From Phocaeicola paurosaccharolyticus JCM 15092 (lineage in GTDB: Bacteria; Bacteroidota; Bacteroidia; Bacteroidales; Bacteroidaceae): a stretch of DNA of 64,000 bases. Each line of letters begins with the position of its first letter. Within the stretch, counting starts at the first letter, position 1. The position numbers were made by a program, and so were the translations under genes. Under the pieces are notes generated by a model. It was not told the DNA's origin, ran no database searches, and worked only from the letters and a program-made list of their open reading frames with translations. The stretch is taken from positions 1 through 64,000 of the forward strand of contig NZ_BAJR01000018.1 in NCBI RefSeq assembly GCF_000613805.1. Reading direction: 5' to 3'. Of this stretch, positions 1 to 9,400 are shown piece after piece.

Positions 1-642
1 TTGTCACAGATTAATGAATGTGATATTGTCATACAAACATTCTTGGATGAATATCAATCTATTATCGATAGCTTCGATCTTTCTACTTTACATAGGTATA
101 AAAGAAAGAAGAATTCACGTTCTAAAAATGCTCCAAAATTTGATGTTGAACAGTATGCTTATTGCCTGTGGGGAGTAAATGTTTTTAATATCCCAGGCTT
201 GAAGGACAGTGCAGTAATGCAACTGTTAGGTGAACTCGGGCATGATTTCGTAGAAAAATTTGAAACAGCTGAAAATTTTTGTAGTTGGTGTAATCTCGTT
301 CCAAATAATAAAATATCCGGAGGAAAAATATTATCAAGTAAGCTGCCAAAGAGAAAAAATCCTGTTGGCCAAATATTTAGAATTGCAGCTTCGCCTTTAT
401 CACGTGACAAGGGTGAAATGGGAAATTATTATAGACGAATGAAAGCGAAAAGTGGAGGTATACAAGCAAATGTTGCGACTGCACATAAGATTGCAAAAAT
501 ATTCTTTACTATCGTAAAAAAGAAGATAGAATATGATCCTTGCAAAGTTGGAATAGACGAAAAGGAATTAATTAAAATCAAAATGGCCAGATTAGAGAAT
601 TCTTTAGAAAAGCTGAATAGGAAACTTGCGGAAGCTAGTTAA
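1..642 (+). CDS. IS110-family transposase, C-terminal part (truncated by window edge)
   Basis: This is the C-terminal part of an IS110/IS1111-type transposase, an enzyme family that recombines circular element intermediates with an RuvC-like DEDD domain and a C-terminal serine domain. What is visible is the helix-hairpin-like start of the C-terminal domain (IPGLKDSAVMQLLGELG, about residues 63-79), the region LVPNNKISGGK, and the terminal helix YYRRMKAKSGG...ATAHKIAKIFF. The N-terminal DEDD half must lie upstream of base 1, so the first codon here is not a real start. The reading frame is intact to the TAA. It lies directly before a second, decayed transposase, so this is a mobile-element scar. 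The family is clear; activity cannot be judged. Confidence 0.85.
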   Translation: MSQINECDIVIQTFLDEYQSIIDSFDLSTLHRYKRKKNSRSKNAPKFDVEQYAYCLWGVNVFNIPGLKDSAVMQLLGELGHDFVEKFETAENFCSWCNLVPNNKISGGKILSSKLPKRKNPVGQIFRIAASPLSRDKGEMGNYYRRMKAKSGGIQANVATAHKIAKIFFTIVKKKIEYDPCKVGIDEKELIKIKMARLENSLEKLNRKLAEAS

Positions 643-756
643 AAAAATATAACATATTTCTGAATGTATCTGATTATTCATTTGTTATAAAACTGTTCTA
701 TGGAAGAATTATATTGATAGATTACCTGTCAGCTGTAAACTGCTCGGTGAACTCTA

Positions 757-1696
757 TGGGTAGATGGTGAACTTCTGGAACGGCAATACCGTAATAATCT
801 TAGTGGTTATCTGAGATGGGATCAGCTTCCACATGCAGAAGACTATTTATTGTTTGAAAAGAACATTGGAGCCTATGTCTGCATTGACGAAGTTGCCCTT
901 TCACGAGGTGAGCTCTATACTATCCTTACCAATAAGGAGGGGCATGGCAGAAAAGGAAGTCTTATTGCTATAATAATAAGGAACAGATGTTCGTACTATT
1001 AGTTCTGTACTTCTGAAACTTCCACGACGACGTAGATACCAAGTACGAGAGATTACACTTGATATGGCTCCCAACATGGAACAGATTGCACGAACATGTT
1101 TCCCTGCCGCTAAAAGAGTAACTGACCGTTTTCATGTACAGAAACTGGCATATGAAGCCGTTCAGGAAATGCGTGTGAAAGCGCGTTGGGAAGCCTTGGA
1201 TGAAGAATCAATACAGATAGCTCATGCCAAAGCATGTGGCAGAATGTATCATGCACCAATGTTCTCCAATGGGGATACGAGAAAACAGTTACTGGCAAGA
1301 AGTATTTATCTGCTTTACAAGAAAGAATCACTATGGACAAAGTCACAAAGAGAGAGAGCAGATATACTGTTTAAAGAGTACCCCGATATAAAGAAAGCCT
1401 ATTATCTGGCCATGAGATTAGGCTTGATATATCATCAATGTAAATTTAAGGATGCCGCTCTTACAAGACTTGCAAGATGGTATGATGAAGTGGATAAATC
1501 AGGATTCCTTGCATTTGGGAGAGTGGCAAGATCTATTCAAACGCACTATCTTAATATCATCAACTTCCTTGATAAAAGATCTACAAATGCCGCGGCTGAG
1601 TCTTTCAGTGCTAAAATTAAAGCATTTAGAGCACAATTTAGGGGAGTTAAAGATAAAGCATTCTTTCTATACAGAATTAGTATGTTATATGCATAA
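757..1696 (+). pseudogene. ISL3-family (DDE_Tnp_ISL3) transposase remnant, frameshifted
   Basis: Remnant of an ISL3-family DDE transposase of the kind common in Bacteroidetes. From about 757 one frame reads GYLRWDQLPHAEDYLLFEKN and then CIDEVALSRGELYTILTNK, which carries the first catalytic Asp. Near 975-980 the frame shifts, and a second frame reads TISSVLLKLP, ITLDMAPNMEQIA (second Asp) and VTDRFHVQKL, ending with STNAAAESFSAKIKAFRAQFRG (catalytic Glu) and a TAA at 1696. The N-terminal zinc-finger/HTH part is missing upstream of 757, and an in-frame TGA lies just before it. The gene is therefore truncated and frameshifted and should be inactive. I could not define terminal inverted repeats. 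Confidence 0.85.
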
Positions 1697-1759
1697 AAAA
1701 ATGAATCCCTCAACTTTTTACGTTGATCCGATTAGATTAAGCTGAAGCCTTCTTAGTAG

Positions 1760-1795
1760 AAAAAAGAAGAGGAGTTCGTATGAACTCCTCTTCTT
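1760..1795 (-). terminator. Rho-independent terminator of tRNA-Lys
   Basis: A perfect 14-bp stem (1764-1777 with 1782-1795) around a GTAT loop is followed on the minus strand by a T run (1765 down to 1760). It sits two bases past the tRNA-Lys 3' end. Confidence 0.9.
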
Positions 1796-1797
1796 GG

Positions 1798-1870
1798 TGA
1801 TCCGCTTGGGGCTCGAACCCAAGACCCCAACATTAAAAGTGTTGTGCTCTACCTGCTGAGCTAGCGAATC
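1798..1870 (-). tRNA. tRNA-Lys (anticodon UUU)
   Basis: A 73-nt cloverleaf read on the minus strand. The acceptor stem GATTCGC pairs with GCGGATC (one T-G wobble) and the discriminator base is A. The D arm is AGCTCAGCAGGTAGAGC, the anticodon loop CTTTTAA gives anticodon TTT, and the T loop is GGTTCGAGCC. The CCA end is not encoded. It has its own promoter and terminator, so it is a single-gene unit. Confidence 0.96.
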
Positions 1871-1903
1871 ATTTAATAATGCTATTCCTCTGAATTGCGA
1901 GTG

Positions 1904-1934
1904 CAAAAGTAGAGGCTTTTTTCGAATTATGCAA
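1904..1934 (-). promoter_or_regulatory. Bacteroidetes promoter of tRNA-Lys
   Basis: On the minus strand the -7 box TACTTTTG (1904-1911) fits TAnnTTTG, and a TTG lies at 1932-1934, 20 bases upstream. The predicted start is a short distance ahead of the tRNA 5' end at 1870. Confidence 0.7.
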
Positions 1935-1984
1935 GTCTTATAGCGACTTTTTGCATTTATATTTCCAATAAAATTCTATTCTCA

Positions 1985-3088
1985 CTAATTCTCAGAGGGT
2001 TGGTCGTTTGAATATTCTTCCTCTTTTCTTTTAATATATCTCTGATAATAGGAAAGCATTAGGCTTGTACATGGCAAAGCAATAATCATTCCCACTATTC
2101 CCATGAGAGAACCCCATACAGATAGTGATAAAAGTATGATAGCCGGATTAAGACCAGTAATCTTTCCCATAACTTTAGGTACTATTATAACATCTTGAAT
2201 TATCTGTACAACGCAGAATACCACTATTACTCCAAGCATAATTATCCAGAAGCTCTCACCTGTATCTGCTGCCTTGAGTATGGCAAGTACAGTCATAGGA
2301 AGGAATCCCAGCAGTTGCAGATATGGGACCATGTTAAGTAACCCAATAAATAGTCCAAGTCCTATTGCAAGAGGAAAATCAATAATCAAGAAACCTATGC
2401 AGAACAGAATACCGACACAGAAAGCTACAATAGCCTGCCCTCTGAAATACCTGTTCATACCATTCTTTATATCGTTCACAACTTCTACAGTCTTATCTCT
2501 GTATTTCGAAGGAACCAGCGATACCCATCCTTCAGAAATCTCTTCATAATCTAGCAAGATAAAAAACGTGTATATAATGATAAAGAATATACTAACAATC
2601 CCCATAACTATGCTGAATGACTCAGATAATATCATCCATACTTTAGGAGCGATCTCTTTAATGGTTTCACTGAAGTTCTCTCCATTAAGAGCATTAAGGA
2701 TGTACTCCATATTTATGTGTTCTGTAATAAATTTCTCTATTCCAGCCGGTATTGCAGATTGCTTGTTGCCTTCCGATATATAGCTTGCTATTAAATCCTT
2801 AAACCTGTAGAACTCATCAACTATAGATGGGACAATAAGATATGATAGTCCAGTGATAGCAGCAATAATAAATATGAAAACAGCAATGATGGATAGTACA
2901 CGATTTTTAAATCTCAACTTGTGTTGAACAAAGTTTACGCAAGGGTACATCATGTACGCAATCAGCCATGCAATAAAGAATGGAAGGAGAACACTGCTTA
3001 GAATATCTATAATATATAATATTCCAACAATTATTATGGTAGTTAGTATGCCCCTGATAAAACTGTCAAAAGTGATCTTCTTCTGCAT
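1985..3088 (-). CDS. AI-2E family transporter (PerM/YdiK-like permease)
   Basis: A 367-residue multi-spanning inner-membrane protein of the AI-2 exporter superfamily (PF01594). It shows the family layout: N-terminal hydrophobic helices, a polar region around residues 65-150 with helix-rich soluble segments, and a second hydrophobic half with the stretch FPLAIGLGLFIGLLNMVPYL (about residues 238-257) and a C-terminal ALPCTSLMLSYYQRYIK. Members export small molecules or ions; the substrate here cannot be told. The start chosen is the ATG at 3088 (MQKKITFDSF). The longer frame to 3139 overlaps tdk, while this start lies 11 bases after the tdk stop, which fits a tdk-permease operon. Confidence 0.85.
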   Translation of the reverse strand: MQKKITFDSFIRGILTTIIIVGILYIIDILSSVLLPFFIAWLIAYMMYPCVNFVQHKLRFKNRVLSIIAVFIFIIAAITGLSYLIVPSIVDEFYRFKDLIASYISEGNKQSAIPAGIEKFITEHINMEYILNALNGENFSETIKEIAPKVWMILSESFSIVMGIVSIFFIIIYTFFILLDYEEISEGWVSLVPSKYRDKTVEVVNDIKNGMNRYFRGQAIVAFCVGILFCIGFLIIDFPLAIGLGLFIGLLNMVPYLQLLGFLPMTVLAILKAADTGESFWIIMLGVIVVFCVVQIIQDVIIVPKVMGKITGLNPAIILLSLSVWGSLMGIVGMIIALPCTSLMLSYYQRYIKRKEEEYSNDQPSEN

Positions 3089-3099
3089 GTTGATAAGTA

Positions 3100-3696
3100 T
3101 TATATTTTTTCTTCTTCCTCTAGACTTTTCATAAAGCATCTGCGGCAGAGAGGTTCATAGGTATCTTTCTCTCCTAATAACACTCTTTTCTCGCTTTTTG
3201 TTATTCTATGTGATGCGTATGCCAAGTTTCCACATTTCACGCAAATAGCATGAACTTTAGTAACCTCGTCGGCTATGGCACAAAGAGCAGGAATAGGGCC
3301 GAAAGGAATTCGTTTGAAGTCCATATCAAGACCGGCTATAATAACTCTCACTCCATTATCTGCAAGTTGGTTGCATATATCTACAAGTCCATCGTCGAAG
3401 AACTGTGCTTCGTCAATTCCTACCACATCAATATTTGATGAGAATAGAAGTATGCTGGCAGATGAATCAACAGGTGTTGATTGTATAGCGTTGTGATCAT
3501 GCGATACTACCTCTTCATCAGAATATCTTGTATCTAATGCTGGCTTAAAGATTTCAACTTTCTGTTTAGCGAAGTTAGCTCGTTTAAGTCTTCTTATAAG
3601 TTCTTCGGTCTTGCCAGAGAACATTGAGCCGCATATAACTTCTATTCTACCTCTTCTACGTGTCTCTTGTATATTATCTTCAGAAAAAATTGCCAT
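3100..3696 (-). CDS. tdk: Thymidine kinase
   Basis: A 198-residue type II thymidine kinase that phosphorylates deoxythymidine to dTMP with ATP in the cytosolic pyrimidine salvage pathway. The P-loop GSMFSGKT is at residues 23-30, the catalytic Glu is in DEAQFF at 95-100, and a four-Cys zinc site is formed by C152/C155 and C184/C187. Length is typical for the family. It is the first gene of a two-gene unit with the AI-2E-type permease, and a TATTTTTG promoter box lies 28 bases upstream of its ATG. Confidence 0.97.
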   Translation of the reverse strand: MAIFSEDNIQETRRRGRIEVICGSMFSGKTEELIRRLKRANFAKQKVEIFKPALDTRYSDEEVVSHDHNAIQSTPVDSSASILLFSSNIDVVGIDEAQFFDDGLVDICNQLADNGVRVIIAGLDMDFKRIPFGPIPALCAIADEVTKVHAICVKCGNLAYASHRITKSEKRVLLGEKDTYEPLCRRCFMKSLEEEEKI

Positions 3697-3723
3697 TTGT
3701 GTAAAAAATAGTTCTTATTCATG

Positions 3724-3731
3724 CAAAAATA
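3724..3731 (-). promoter_or_regulatory. Promoter -7 box of tdk
   Basis: The minus strand reads TATTTTTG, an exact match to TAnnTTTG, 28 bases ahead of the tdk ATG. No clear -33 TTTG is seen. Confidence 0.6.
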
Positions 3732-3847
3732 GTATTTGTAAGGAAAAAAACCTCTGTTGTCTCTCTTTTTATTGATTATATTGAAAGATAAAGATACAAC
3801 ATCTGTTAAAAACTATGTATAGATAGTACTCTAATACAAAAACTTTT

Positions 3848-3855
3848 TAACTTTG
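3848..3855 (+). promoter_or_regulatory. Promoter -7 box of rsmI
   Basis: TAACTTTG matches TAnnTTTG and lies 27 bases before the ATG at 3883. It overlaps the upstream TTG codon at 3853, which argues that translation does not begin there. Confidence 0.65.
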
Positions 3856-3882
3856 CCCGATACTAACTCAATAAAAAGCATT

Positions 3883-4557
3883 ATGGGGAAACTGTATGTC
3901 GTTCCTACTCCAGTTGGAAATCTCGAAGATATGACATTCAGAGCTATTCGTATATTGAAGGAAGCAGATCTGATACTTGCTGAAGATACTCGTACTTCGG
4001 GCATACTTCTTAAGCATTATGAGATAAAGAATGCTTTACAATCACATCATAAATTTAATGAACATAAGACTGTCTCTTCTATTGTAAATAGAATTGAAGG
4101 TGGAGAGACTGTTGCTTTAATATCTGATGCAGGAACTCCTGCTATTTCTGATCCGGGTTTTCTCTTGGTTCGTGAATGCGTAAGAAACGGCATTGAGGTA
4201 CAATGTCTTCCAGGTGCAACAGCTTTTGTCCCTGCATTAGTTGCTTCAGGTTTGCCAAACGAGAAATTCTGTTTCGAAGGTTTTCTGCCTCAGAAGAAAG
4301 GACGAGTTACACGTCTAACTCAGTTACAGGAAGAGACGAGAACAATGATTTTCTATGAATCACCATATAGATTACTTAAAACCCTTACTCAGTTTGCCGA
4401 GTTTTTTGGCAGTGAAAGATCTTTATCTGTCTGCAGGGAAATTTCAAAAATCCATGAAGAGAGTGTAAGAGGAACATTGGCTGAAGTTATAGCTCATTTC
4501 ACAGAAACTGAGCCAAAAGGAGAGATTGTAATTATATTAGGTGGAAAAGAAAAATAA
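3883..4557 (+). CDS. rsmI: 16S rRNA (cytidine1402-2'-O)-methyltransferase
   Basis: A 224-residue SAM-dependent methyltransferase of the tetrapyrrole-methylase fold that adds the 2'-O-methyl group of C1402 in the 16S rRNA decoding centre. Family motifs in order are VPTPVGNLEDMT (near residues 7-18), ILAEDTRTSG, LISDAGTPAISDPG, and CLPGATAFVPALVASGLP. The protein ends shortly after the catalytic fold, without the extra C-terminal domain of some homologues. The ATG at 3883 is preferred over an upstream TTG because the promoter box overlaps the latter. The next gene starts 25 bases downstream, so the two may be co-transcribed. Confidence 0.95.
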   Translation: MGKLYVVPTPVGNLEDMTFRAIRILKEADLILAEDTRTSGILLKHYEIKNALQSHHKFNEHKTVSSIVNRIEGGETVALISDAGTPAISDPGFLLVRECVRNGIEVQCLPGATAFVPALVASGLPNEKFCFEGFLPQKKGRVTRLTQLQEETRTMIFYESPYRLLKTLTQFAEFFGSERSLSVCREISKIHEESVRGTLAEVIAHFTETEPKGEIVIILGGKEK

Positions 4558-4582
4558 TTAACAACTCTAATTATAAAAGAAA

Positions 4583-5432
4583 ATGAAAAAGTTATTGTTT
4601 TTATCATTATGTGTTGCCATGTTGGCATCATGTAATAATGGAGCTAAACAGGATCCTTTGAAAGCACAGAATGACTCTTTGTTAGTAGAACTTTCCAATC
4701 GTGATGCTGAACTTGACGAGATAATGCTCATTTAATGAGATACAAGAAGGATTCCAGCAAATTAATGAAGCTGAAAATCGTGTAGACTTACAAAAAGGCT
4801 CTGTACAGGAGAATAGCTCGAATGCAGCTAAGATAAAAGAAGATATTCGTTTTATCAGTGAGAGAATGCAGGCTAACCGCGAGCAGATTGCTAAATTGGA
4901 GAAACAACTTAAGAACTCAAGTTACAACTCTGCACAGTTGAAGAAGGCTATTGCAAATCTAACTAGCGAACTTCAGGCTAAACAGCAGCAGATTGAGACT
5001 CTTCAAGCAGAACTTGCTTCAAAGAATATCCGTATTGCAGAACTTGATGATGCTGTAGCAGGATTAAATCAGGATGTAGACGACCTTTCATCACAGAATG
5101 AAGCTAAGGCAGCAACACTGTCAAGCCAAGACAAAGCTCTCAATACAGCATGGTTTGTATTCGGAACAAAATCTGAGTTGAAAGATCAGAAGATTCTTCA
5201 GAAAGGTGATGTTCTCAAGAACTCTAATTTCAATAAAGATTACTTTACTCAGATAGATATCCGTACTGATAAAGAGATTAAACTCTATTCAAGCAAAGCT
5301 GAACTTCTTACTACTCATCCAGCCGGTTCATACGAACTTGTTAAAGATGCAAAAGAGCAGTTGGTTTTGAAGATTACTAATCCAAATCAGTTCTGGAGTG
5401 TATCTAGATATCTTGTTATTCAGGTAAGATAA
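4583..5432 (+). pseudogene. Coiled-coil lipoprotein gene with a frameshift
   Basis: The gene opens with a lipoprotein signal (MKKLLFLSLCVAMLASC, lipobox LASC with the lipid-accepting Cys at residue 17) and continues as DPLKAQNDSLLVELSNRDAE. It then hits TAA at 4733-4735. A second frame takes over at 4731 (FNEIQEGFQQINEAENRVDL) and runs open to 5432, giving a long Glu/Gln/Lys-rich coiled coil (about 4780-5130) and a C-terminal globular part (NTAWFVFGTKSEL...DYFTQIDI...YLVIQVR). The two halves join into one protein of about 283 residues that I recall as a conserved Bacteroidales envelope lipoprotein of unknown function. Frame change needs loss of one base or gain of two near 4725-4731. It may be a real mutation or a sequencing error. 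Confidence 0.8.
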
Positions 5433-5453
5433 GAAGATTACTAATATAAATTT

Positions 5454-5487
5454 AAGGACTGTATCTGAATAAGTACAGTCCTTTTTT
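5454..5487 (+). terminator. Rho-independent terminator after the lipoprotein gene
   Basis: A perfect 10-bp stem (5454-5463 with 5474-5483) with a 10-nt loop is followed by six T residues. Confidence 0.9.
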
Positions 5488-5516
5488 ATTATAAGCATAA
5501 TAACAAAACAATAATA

Positions 5517-6206
5517 ATGTATAAGAGTATATTTATAGACCTTGATGATACAGTGTGGGCTTTTTCTGATAATTCCCATGATACATTTAAGCAGATGTAC
5601 GACAAGTTTGATTACAGTCGCTTTTTCTCATCTTTTAATCATTTCTATTCACTATATAGCGAACGTAACCGAGAACTTTGGGTGGATTATGGACAAGGCA
5701 AGATTACTAAGGATGAGTTAAACAAAGAGAGGTTCAGTCATCCGTTAAGAGTTGTTGGAGTTGATGATGATAATTTACCTGCCATGTTTAGCAAATCTTT
5801 CTTTGAGGAAATTGCCTTGAAGGATAAGTTGATGCCAAATTGTAGGGAGGCTCTTGAGTACCTTTATACAAAATATGACCTATATATATTATCAAATGGC
5901 TTTCATGGTCTGCAGCAGAAAAAGATAGACTCATCCGGAGTCTCAAAATATTTCAAGAAAATTATATTATCTGAAGATGCCGGAGTTCATAAGCCATATA
6001 AGGAAATTTTTGATTATGCTCTTGCTCAAACAGACTCTCAGGCAGAAACTTCAATTATGATAGGAGATAGTTGGGAAAATGATATTCTGGGAGCGCATGA
6101 TGCGGGATTGAGCCAAGGGTTTTACAACATCAATTCAAGTGTGAATATGAGTTTCAACCCTACATTTATATTTCATGACTGGCTAGAAATTTCCGATTTC
6201 TTATAA
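5517..6206 (+). CDS. HAD-superfamily hydrolase, YjjG-like
   Basis: A 229-residue cytosolic HAD phosphatase. Motif I is FIDLDDTVW with nucleophile D8 and acid D10. Motif II is LSNGF near residue 127, motif III the Lys of HKPYKEIFDYAL, and motif IV MIGDSWENDILGA with the metal-binding acidic pair. A helical cap sits between motifs I and II. The overall pattern resembles YjjG-type noncanonical pyrimidine nucleotidases, which remove phosphate from damaged or surplus nucleotides, but HAD substrate specificity cannot be fixed from sequence. It lies alone between a terminator and the SusC promoter region. Confidence 0.85.
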   Translation: MYKSIFIDLDDTVWAFSDNSHDTFKQMYDKFDYSRFFSSFNHFYSLYSERNRELWVDYGQGKITKDELNKERFSHPLRVVGVDDDNLPAMFSKSFFEEIALKDKLMPNCREALEYLYTKYDLYILSNGFHGLQQKKIDSSGVSKYFKKIILSEDAGVHKPYKEIFDYALAQTDSQAETSIMIGDSWENDILGAHDAGLSQGFYNINSSVNMSFNPTFIFHDWLEISDFL

Positions 6207-6384
6207 TTTTTTTAAAGAATAATTCCAATTTTACATTTTATTTTATAGATCGTAACATTGCTTTATTTTATATTTCTTTATTTATTTTATGACAAAAGTA
6301 ATAAAAAAGGCGATAAATATGCAGAAAATGATATTGTTTATGATAATTTTATATTAAAACGTATTAAAATGTAAAAAATATTAA

Positions 6385-6392
6385 TATCTTTG
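6385..6392 (+). promoter_or_regulatory. Promoter -7 box of the SusC/SusD operon
   Basis: TATCTTTG is an exact Bacteroidetes -7 element. It lies 58 bases before the SusC ATG, at the end of a 240-bp AT-rich non-coding stretch. No -33 TTTG is evident, which could mean activator dependence. No ECF sigma/anti-sigma or hybrid regulator gene is adjacent. Confidence 0.65.
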
Positions 6393-6450
6393 CGACTTGT
6401 TATTGTAATTAAAATATATTAATTAAGTCTTAAACTTTAAGAGAGAATTT

Positions 6451-9400
6451 ATGAAAAGAAAATTAATGCTATTATTAACCTTACTTGTAATGAGTATAGG
6501 TTGGGCAACAGCACAAACATCCAAAGTCTCTGGTGTAGTTACAGCAGAGGAAGATGGTTTGCCCGTAGTAGGTGCCTCTGTTCTTGTGAAAGGTACGACT
6601 GTTGGTACTGTCACAGATATTGATGGTAAGTTTAACCTAACAAATGTCCCTAGTTCTGCAAAAACTTTAGTTGTTTCATACATTGGTATGAAAAGCCAAG
6701 AATTAGCAATCAAACAAAATATGTCAATTGTTTTGAAGGGAGATGCTGCAGTTCTTGAAGAAGTAGTTGTAACAGGATATGGAGTTACAAAGAAAGCAGC
6801 CTTTACAGGTGCAGCAACAACAGTTGCTACAGATAAGATTATTAACAAAACAGATGCCAACCCAATTAAAGCTTTGGAAGGTACTGTTGCTGGTTTGCAG
6901 TTGAATGTTGCATCAGGACAACCTGGAGCTCCTGCTAATATCTTTATTCGTGGACGTAACTCTATAAATTCAGGAACTCAGCCTCTATACATTGTTGATG
7001 GAGTACCTTATAACTCTGCAACAGTAGGTGTACGTTCTGATGAAGGACAAGAAACCAGCCCATTGGCAAACTTGAATGCAAATGACATTGAGAGTATGAC
7101 TGTCCTAAAGGATGCTACTGCAACATCTATTTATGGTGCTCGTGCAGCTAATGGTGTTATTGTAATTACTACTAAAAAAGGTAAATCAGGAAAAACTAAG
7201 GTTAATTTCTCTGCTAAAGTCGGAGTTCAGATGATGCCTGCACATAAGCAATATGACTATTCTCCTGTTAGTGCTGATAAGTATAAAGAGATGTGGCTTG
7301 AAGCAATGAAGAATGAAGTAAGTGTTTACGGTGATGATAGTACTGTAAAATACTATATGGATGGTCTTGGATTGAACTATGATGAAGCAGGATATACCGA
7401 ATTTTTAAATTGGGGTATTGGTAACACAAGTCCTGAAGGAACTGCAACAAACTGGTTGGATGAAGTAACTAGAAATGGTTTGACTCAAGAATATTCTTTA
7501 GATATACAGGGTGGTAGTAACGATCCACGTGGAGCTAAATATTTCTTATCTTTGAACTACTTAAATGATAAAGCTATTGTCAACGGTAAGGATTTGAAAC
7601 GTTATTCATTCCGCTATAATTTTGACCAAGCTCCATCTAAATCTGTAAAATACGGATTTAATACAAACTTTGTTTATTCTGAAACAAATATGGGTTCAGG
7701 TGGTGGATATTTCACTGATCCAATCACTCAAGCATTTATGCAAAGTCCAATCACATCAGTTAAAAACACAGATGGTAGTTGGAACTTTGCTACTGTAAAT
7801 GGATACAATCCAGTTGCTATTCGTAGTGAATTAGGTGATCAGAGTTTAGCAAAACAGTATCGTATATTGTTGTCACCTTATGTACAAATTAATTTTACTC
7901 CTGAGCTGTACTTTATGAGCCGTGGAGGTGCTGACATCTATCTAGTTGACGAATTTGGATTCTGGTCTTTCTTGCAGCCACAGGGCTCTGATATGAGAGG
8001 TATGGGTGAAAATAATAATACAACTCGTACATTATTGTCAATAACTAATACATTAAATTATATAAAGACATTTAATGAGAAACATAACATAAATGTTTTA
8101 TTAGGACAAGAAGCACAATATACTTATTTGAAGGAAGCATATCTTTCTGGTTCAAATTATCCTGTTGATTACTTACCTCAGGTATCTAACACAGCTGTTC
8201 CAGGTAGCGCTTCTACAAGAATTAATCGCGTAGCATTAGCTTCTTTCTTTGCAAATGCAGAATATGATTATAATAGTAAGTATTATGCATCAGCAAGTTT
8301 CCGTATGGATGGTTCTTCTCGTTTTGGTAAGAATAACCGTTGGGCTCCATTCTTCTCTGTAGGTGCTAAATATCGTATTTCTGATGAGGCATTTTTGAAA
8401 GATAATGCAACATGGTTGAATAACTTGACATTACGTGCTTCTTATGGTACATCTGGTAACTCTGAAGTAGGAGCATCATGGTATGCATCTCGTGATCTAT
8501 TTGGATTTGGCTATAACTACAATGGCATCCCAGGTATGGCACATGAGCAATTCGGTAATGAAGATCTTAAGTGGGAAAGAACTCAGAAATTTAATTTTGG
8601 TATAGATATAACATTCTTGGATCGTTTTACTGTTGAAATGGATTATTATAATCACCGTACTACAGATATGGTGTTTGCTGTACCTACATCTTTTGTTACT
8701 GGTCTAGATTCTTATTATAAGAATATCGGTGAATTAAAGAATACCGGTTTTGAAGCTACTTTAACAGCTCAAATTATTAACACAAAAGATTTATCATGGA
8801 ATGTAACACTTGTTGGTTCTCATAATAAGAATAAGGTTGTTAAATTGAGCACAGATAACCCTATTGAAACTACTTATCAAATAACTGAAGTTGGCAAACC
8901 TTTATATCAATTCAAGATGAAAGAGTTTGCTGGAGTTGACCCTCAAACAGGTAATCCTACTTGGTACTTGAATGAGACAGGAGATGAAACAACTACTAAT
9001 TATAATAAGGCTACTAAACGTTATTTAGGAAGTGCTAACCCTGATTTCCTCGGTTCTTTAAGTAGTACATTGAACTATAAGGGATTTGATGTATCATTCC
9101 AGATGAATTATTCTTTAGGAGGAAAAATATACGGTAATAACTTACGTTATGACGAACAGATTGGTGGATCATTTGGTGAAAACTTTACAGAATATGTTTA
9201 TAAAAACAGATGGCAGAAACCTGGTGATATAACAGATGTTCCTAAATTGACAGCATTTGGTTCTTCAAACAAGGCATCAAGCCAATTCTTGATGGATGGT
9301 GATTATTTAAAGATTCGTTCATTGACCGTGGGATATACATTACCTACAAGTTGGACTGAAAAGGCATTCATTAGCCGTTTAAGACTATATGTACAAGCTG

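Noticed and set aside
399..405. CACGTGA inside the IS110 frame and TTTCACTTGGTGAAA at 41842-41856 as parS sites
   Set aside because: parS is GTTTCACGTGAAAC with no interruption. The first lacks the outer arms and the second has three extra central bases, so neither is a credible ParB site.
643..756. IS110 bridge RNA downstream of the transposase
   Set aside because: Bridge RNAs of IS110-group elements lie mainly upstream of the gene, outside this window, and I see no convincing paired loops here.
6207..6450. Regulatory gene or riboswitch ahead of SusC
   Set aside because: The gap is AT-rich, with a -7 box, and has no conserved RNA fold that I recognise and no frame of worth.
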